This document shows, piece by piece, positions 55,640-60,000 of a stretch of DNA of 60,000 nucleotides. Position 1 is the first letter of the stretch; every line of letters starts with the position of its first letter. The stretch spans positions 43,963,598 through 44,023,597 of the forward strand of contig CM043962.1 in NCBI GenBank assembly GCA_014529385.2, in the 5' to 3' direction. The notes beneath the pieces were generated by a model. It saw only the letters and a list, made by a program, of their open reading frames with translations. It ran no database searches and had not been told where the DNA came from. Origin of the DNA: Adiantum capillus-veneris. Its lineage: Eukaryota; Streptophyta; Polypodiopsida; Polypodiales; Pteridaceae. Position numbers and translations under genes: made by a program.

Positions 55640-55935
55640 ACATCTGTGTGCACCACCTCAAGTGGCTTTTTACATACATTGCGCTCATGTGGAAATGAGC
55701 CCTTTGACTGTTTTCCAAACTGGCATGCTGCACACACTTTATGCATACCATCCACCTTGAATTTGGGCAAACCTTTTACAATCTGTTTTGATTGCATGCT
55801 GCGCAATCTTTGATCATTGACATGGCCAATGCGTTTGTGCCAAATGTCAACATCAGCCACAACACCTGTGCCCTGTGCAAATAATGCAGCTTTTACCTCA
55901 GGCATGTCTACATTCAGCGTAAACATTCTGCCCAC
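55498..55935 (-). pseudogene. copia-C integrase N-terminal (zinc) region
   Basis: DIWHKRIGHVNDQRLRSMQS and MHKVCAACQFGKQSKGSFPH form the HHCC finger; TDVWGP carries the first catalytic Asp. A frame change just after, at about 55620, breaks it from the core at 55639. The upstream border has stops at about 55940-55968. Confidence 0.88.
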
Positions 55936-55968
55936 ACATTTGCTCTATGTGATCAGCTTACAGCCATT

Positions 55969-56421
55969 CTAGAAATCTTCTACATAACAGCCATTTGGAT
56001 TGAAGCGAACCTGCAAACCCTGCTCAACCATTTGTCCAACAGAAACAAGATTCTTTGTAATGTTTGGGACATGAAGTACATCTGCTAAGTACTTTGATTT
56101 CTCACTCTTCGTATTTAGAGGTATGTCCCCTACATGAGCAATGGGGTGAGCTGTGTCATCTCCTGTCTGCACATAGCGTGACACATCCGGTTTGCGCATA
56201 TCTCTAAACCACTCTCCACGAGACATCATGTGATTAGAGGCACCTGAATCCACATACCAAACATCATCTTGGGTGGAATTCTCTGAAGTCATTGTATTCA
56301 TTACATGCTGCATAACAAACATGCGCTCGTTTTTGCTGTCATCTGCATCTCTGCTAGTAGATGCATAGTTGCCCTGTTCTCTCTTTCCACTTGCTTTTCC
56401 CTTTGGACAGTCACGTGACAT
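55969..56421 (-). pseudogene. copia-C Gag C-terminus and protease
   Basis: MSRDCPKGKASGKREQGN follows the CCHC knuckle CWTCGERGHMSRDC (56408-56450, which begins just upstream in frame). Protease reads DVWYVDSGASNHMMSRGEWF with the DSGA active site, then DVLHVPNITKNLVSVGQM. Ends at a TAG near 55969. Confidence 0.88.
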
Positions 56422-56622
56422 GTGACCTCTTTCACCACAAGTCCAACATTCTCTGCCATCTGGAGTATGTTGCTGCCTGCTTGATCCTGCACCACGACCT
56501 CTTTGACTCCCCCTGCCTTGAGACTGGTTTCCCCTGCCACCTGTATTGTTTTGATTTGATTGACCTTCCAGAAATTGGCCCCTGCAACCCCTTGGGCCTC
56601 GACCACGACCTCTATCTCTACC

Positions 56623-57275
56623 TCAGTTGGAGTTAGAATAGAAGGCCTGTTCAGAATTATTTCTGCCATGAGAAGAAGATGTGTCAAGGTTCTTCTCCTC
56701 AAGAATAAGCATAGAAATCAAATCTTGGAACACGGGGATGTCGTCTCTTGTATTCATGGAAGACCTAAAATGTACATACTCATCTCCTAGACCATCCAAG
56801 CATGCACGGACAATGTCATCGTCTTCCACTGAGACTTTAATAGATCCAAGAGCCTCAATGATACTCTTGATCTTCAAGGCATAATCATTGATTGAGAGGT
56901 TGTTCCTCTTAACCTGATTTAGCTCCGACTTTAGTTGAAGCTTCCTGGCCTTGGTGTTCACCTCGAACACTCTGCCTAAGTTTCTCCATGCAATGACGGG
57001 GTTTCAGCATCCTGTAGATAGCCCATCATTCCATCTGTGATGCTCATAGAAAGCCAATACATCACTTTGCTCTGGCCTTGTTGCCAGTCCCTCAAAGCTT
57101 TCCTTTGTTCTGCTGTAGCATTTGCCTCGGGAATCTCTGGTTCCTTTTCATTGTCTCCTTCTACATAGTCCCAATAACCTTTTCCTTTTAGGAAATTTGT
57201 TATTCTGAACTTCCATGCAGGGTAGTTATTTTTCTCAAGCTTCTCAGTAACAATCTGACTGAAACCGTCAAACAT
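56623..57275 (-). pseudogene. copia-C Gag
   Basis: Two frames. MFDGFSQIVTEKLEKNNYPA, then WKFRITNFLKGKGYWDYVEG (57275-56976), is the start of the UBN2-type Gag. After a frameshift near 56975, ARKLQLKSELNQVKRNNLSI, DDDIVRACLDGLGDEYVHFR and LISMLILEEKNL run to a stop at about 56623. An arginine/glycine-rich stretch (GRDRGRGRGPRG) continues past the stop toward the zinc knuckle. Confidence 0.88.
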
Positions 57276-57516
57276 CTTGAAGCACTAAGACAAAATAGCT
57301 GCAATCTGCAAAAACCTGCAAATCTGATGAACCTGCTATCGTGGTACCTGTAACGCTTTCTACACTCAACGAGTGTCCACAATCAATCGTACATACAACC
57401 ACTGTACTTGTACAGTAAATCTCTGTATACTGCACTTTGGAGACCTGTTCAGAAACTTGTGCGAACAAAGGGATTGTGATGCTCTTGCTCTCTTAGCCTC
57501 TCTTGCCTGCACCAGG

Positions 57517-57527
57517 CTCTGATACCA
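57517..57527 (-). promoter_or_regulatory. copia-C primer binding site
   Basis: CTCTGATACCA on the plus strand, that is TGGTATCAGAG on the element strand, directly abuts the LTR. Initiator-Met tRNA type. Confidence 0.93.
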
Positions 57528-57850
57528 TGTAAAGAATGAGGATGTAAGAGAGCTACACAAGACAAGCACAAAGCACACAGAGATGGAAAGCTTCTTCTTC
57601 TTCTTCACAGAAAAAGAGAGTACAAAATGACTAAGTGCTAAAGCTGAAAAGTAGCACATATGTACATGCGGTCACTAAGTGTGAACTCGCTAGAAGCGTA
57701 CTAGGTTGGAACTATAAGTGTAGTCCAGCTGTAGAATCACTGGCAGAGATCCTCCGTGTCGGTCACCTAACGCGCCAGTGAGTAAATTCCGTAAGCGGCC
57801 AAGACCCGTAGTGGATGCCAGCTCACGGTGTAGAGCTCGACATCTCAACA
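57528..57850 (-). repeat. copia-C 5' LTR (323 bp)
   Basis: Differs from 52634-52956 at five positions by eye. Followed by AAAAG, the right target duplication (57851-57855). Confidence 0.93.
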
Positions 57851-57855
57851 AAAAG

Positions 57856-58150
57856 AACTATATAGGAATCTTCTTGGTTTAACCCACAGAGTGACAAGAA
57901 TTGTCTCACATGGTCGAGGGCATCCTCAAGAGACAATCCCTTAAAAGTAGGAAACTTGATGACCCTCGACAGAAGGGTCATCTAGTTTTCCGTCATGGTA
58001 GGCCTAATGAGAGGGATGGAAGGTGGCTTTGGAGGAGAGGTTGGAGAGGGAGATGAGGGTGGGGATGGCGAAGGTGACCTTTGTGGATAATGGGGGAAAG
58101 GCTTGGGCAAAGGTAGAGGCTATGGTACAGGCAAGGTATCAGAAGGTGAG
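57856..58150 (-). pseudogene. gypsy-2 Gag N-terminal part
   Basis: The minus strand reads PSPTSPPKPPSIPLIRPTMT, an in-frame stop, then MTLLSRVIKFPTFKGLSLED and LCGLNQEDSYIVLF up to the copia-C target duplication. A proline-rich leader before the Gag core is common in long plant gypsy elements. Confidence 0.72.
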
Positions 58151-60000
58151 TACAAGTTATATCCGCAATTAATCTTCACACAGGACTTCTCAAAAGTTGC
58201 TCCACTTGACTTAAAGTGAGTAACAGGCATGCATAGATGCAAAGATGGGGTCTTCTAATTTTTAGGCTAAAAGTTAGTACAAGTGGTCGGAGCGTCTCCA
58301 GATGCCTATGGCACCCTAGAATCCTAAGGGGGTCACTTAAAAATTATGTGACTATCCCGTGAGTGCAGTAAAAAAGGTTATTAAATCTAATTTTTTTCAC
58401 ACATTTTTACATATAGAAGGATTTCATAAAATGGAACTGAAAAAAAGTTTACAAATTGAATAGAAAAAGGGTGCATTTTATTTGGCACAAATTCATAGAT
58501 AAGGAGTTTTAGAAATAGTTCTTGAACACACATGATATACACATTTTTTGCATAGTAAACCCCCCCCCCCCCCCCAGCCTAGAATGTGGCCACACTATTG
58601 GCTTGCTTCAATTTGACTTTCCAAGTGGCTAGGTTAGCTTGCAAGTCCCAATAGAGAAATCCCACCAGGCATGCAAAAAATGAGAGAAATTATAGATGAA
58701 AATGGTGCACAATGCTCTTTAGTGGTGAGATGCTTTGGATGTAGTATGCATGCAGATTCACAAGCTAGCTCAAACCAACAAACAATGTAAAAAGGTGAAA
58801 ATAGAACTGAAACAAAGACCTGAACAGTAACCAAGACAACCACATGCCCTTCAAGGCAACACCTTTTACATAACCAAATAACCATACAAAGTCTAGTTTG
58901 GTTGTAGGCAACTCTGCCCAGTCCACGACTACCACAACAAGCTTCAATGAGGATGTAGAGGCTGAGGTGCAATGGAGAGTACAGTGGGTGCAAAGGTACA
59001 AGACACAAGTGAAATCACAATGTAACTATCTAACAAGACTACAAGGCTCACATGCCCAATTTGCAGACAACGAAGGTGAAGTGCCCCAAAGGCTAGTACT
59101 CAAGAGTGCAATCAAGTGCTCCAAAATGTTCCACATAGTGGACTCGCACAAGGTAAGCGTATGACAAAATCTCTATCTGCTATCCACATCATGTTGTATA
59201 TATCCACAAGCCGAGACCATCGCATGGTCACCACATATCTGATGCTAGTGAATATCTGGCCAAGGCATCTCATGTGCAATTCATGCTAGTGGCCTAGCCC
59301 CTGTGAGTCTGGCCACTAGCCCACAATCACTCAGGGTCACCCAAGAACTATTGTCTGGTAGCTCTTGAATGCTCTGAGAGGCGTGGCCATATAAATCATA
59401 CTCTATCGTATGAATGCTATCTCTCTAGCCTGGTGGTCCAAGCCCCACCTTGGCAGGTCAATGTGTCCACACTAGCCACCATTGGTGGACGACCCAAGAG
59501 TGCTCGAGCACCCAGACCAAGTATGGTCCAACTGAAATAGAATGCCCTCTAGAGCACATCCACCCAGAAGGTGTCCATGTAAGCTAAGCCCTATGTAGCC
59601 TTGTAGCCGTTCTGTCATAATAATCAATATCTAATTCTCCTAAATGATTTTCTCATATTAAACTGATCATTTAATGTGGGGAAGTGCCAAGGGAGAAAAA
59701 GCTAGAATATTGGTTAAGTTAGCAGACCGGCCACAGTAGGGATCCAAAGGAGGGAAAATAGGGATCCAAAGGGAGGGCCATCTGCAAAAGAGCCATGTGA
59801 AACAATGGGCTAAAAAGACCCTAAGGTTCAGCCCATTAAGACTTCCAAAATGCTAAGGTTCCAAAATTCAAAGGTTGTGTCCAAAGGTCAACCTTAGGGA
59901 AAATTGGATGCTTAGTGTGTGCCCAAAAAGTCTTTCTGCATCCCTACATGGGAGGGGGCGAGCCCCAAAGCTAGGGGATGAGAGAGAAAACCACACACAC
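58151..60000. other. unassigned DNA with 16-bp poly-C tract
   Basis: No coding motif, LTR boundary or repeat unit was recognised. A run of 16 C lies at 58560-58575. Some of this could be 5' leader or LTR of gypsy-2, but nothing in the window pairs with it. Confidence 0.4.

Larger units (their letters stand above)
52634..57850 (-). mobile_element. copia-C: full-length Ty1/copia element, minus strand, coding regions decayed
   Basis: 5217 bp with two 323-bp LTRs that differ at five positions by eye (about 1.5 percent). It has an initiator-Met primer site beside the right LTR, a polypurine tract beside the left LTR, and the target duplication AAAAG. Gag, protease, integrase, reverse transcriptase and RNase H are all present in copia order but in seven separate frames. 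The low LTR divergence against heavy coding decay is notable. It sits inside gypsy-2 gag. Confidence 0.95.
50990..58150 (-). mobile_element. gypsy-2 gag-protease remnant, minus strand, split by copia-C
   Basis: The N-terminal Gag lies at 57856-58150: a proline/serine-rich leader (PSPPSSPSPTSPPKPPSIPL) and FPTFKGLSLEDALDHVRQFL. The frame continues across copia-C into LFPSTLEGLTNKWYSQFPEG at 52625 and ALDQLESLELRPGKTFNEL. These are core Ty3/gypsy Gag features. No LTR or polymerase domain was found on either side, so only part of the element is here. Multiple stops show that it is inactive. Confidence 0.82.

Noticed and set aside
58560-58575. 16-bp poly-C as a biological signal
   Set aside because: Most simply a homopolymer slippage site or an assembly length error. 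No structure around it.

Overview
The window looks like repeat-dominated nuclear DNA of a land plant. No complete host gene is visible. Plant origin is supported by three kinds of Ty1/copia element (two primed by initiator-Met tRNA), Ty3/gypsy relatives with long LTRs, a pentatricopeptide-repeat (PPR) fragment of the plant PLS type, and decayed FCP1-like HAD phosphatase copies. The large genome size implied, the odd satellite and the PPR style make me lean to a non-seed plant such as a fern, but that is inference and the sequence does not prove it.

Layout. 1-579: minus-strand gypsy integrase remnant. 580-1671: 3' end of a Tnt1-like copia (minus strand). 1672-6110: non-coding DNA with several local tandem duplications and a decayed tryptophan-rich coding remnant (5180-5995, minus). 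6110-14896: satellite-like array built on a degenerate ~38/50/95-bp unit centred on CTTGGACAAGTGGTGGA. It includes a ~2.8-kb higher-order repeat present twice in tandem and a ~465-bp terminal-inverted-repeat (TIR) element that travels with it. 14897-33590: a nest of LTR elements. Copia-B (minus strand, 5'-truncated) is split by a 16-kb gypsy-like element (15631-31885, LTRs ~2.16-2.19 kb), whose gag is in turn split by a nearly intact Tnt1-like copia-A (17943-23427, target duplication AGAGC). 33665-34775: gene-like coding remnant of unknown family. 35040-41900: the satellite again, with a 269-bp MITE and decayed FCP1-like pseudogenes (39600-40445 and 42060-42780). 44230-46757: decayed minus-strand relative of copia-A. 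46758-50680: a non-coding LTR element (LARD-like) whose internal region is a tandem array of ~125-bp units, each centred on a 24-bp palindrome. 50646-50725: a head-to-head LTR palindrome. 50990-58150: minus-strand gypsy gag/protease remnant split by copia-C (52634-57850, target duplication AAAAG). 58150-60000: nothing recognisable.

No host pathway can be read from the window. Its story is insertion order. The satellite is the oldest substrate, then copia-B, then the gypsy element, then copia-A. Copia-C sits separately in the second gypsy. The most unusual items are the palindrome array in the LARD-like element, the PPR fragment carried inside both gypsy LTRs, the amplified satellite/TIR-element higher-order repeat with empty sites preserved alongside, and the hairpin-centred LTR and satellite inversions.
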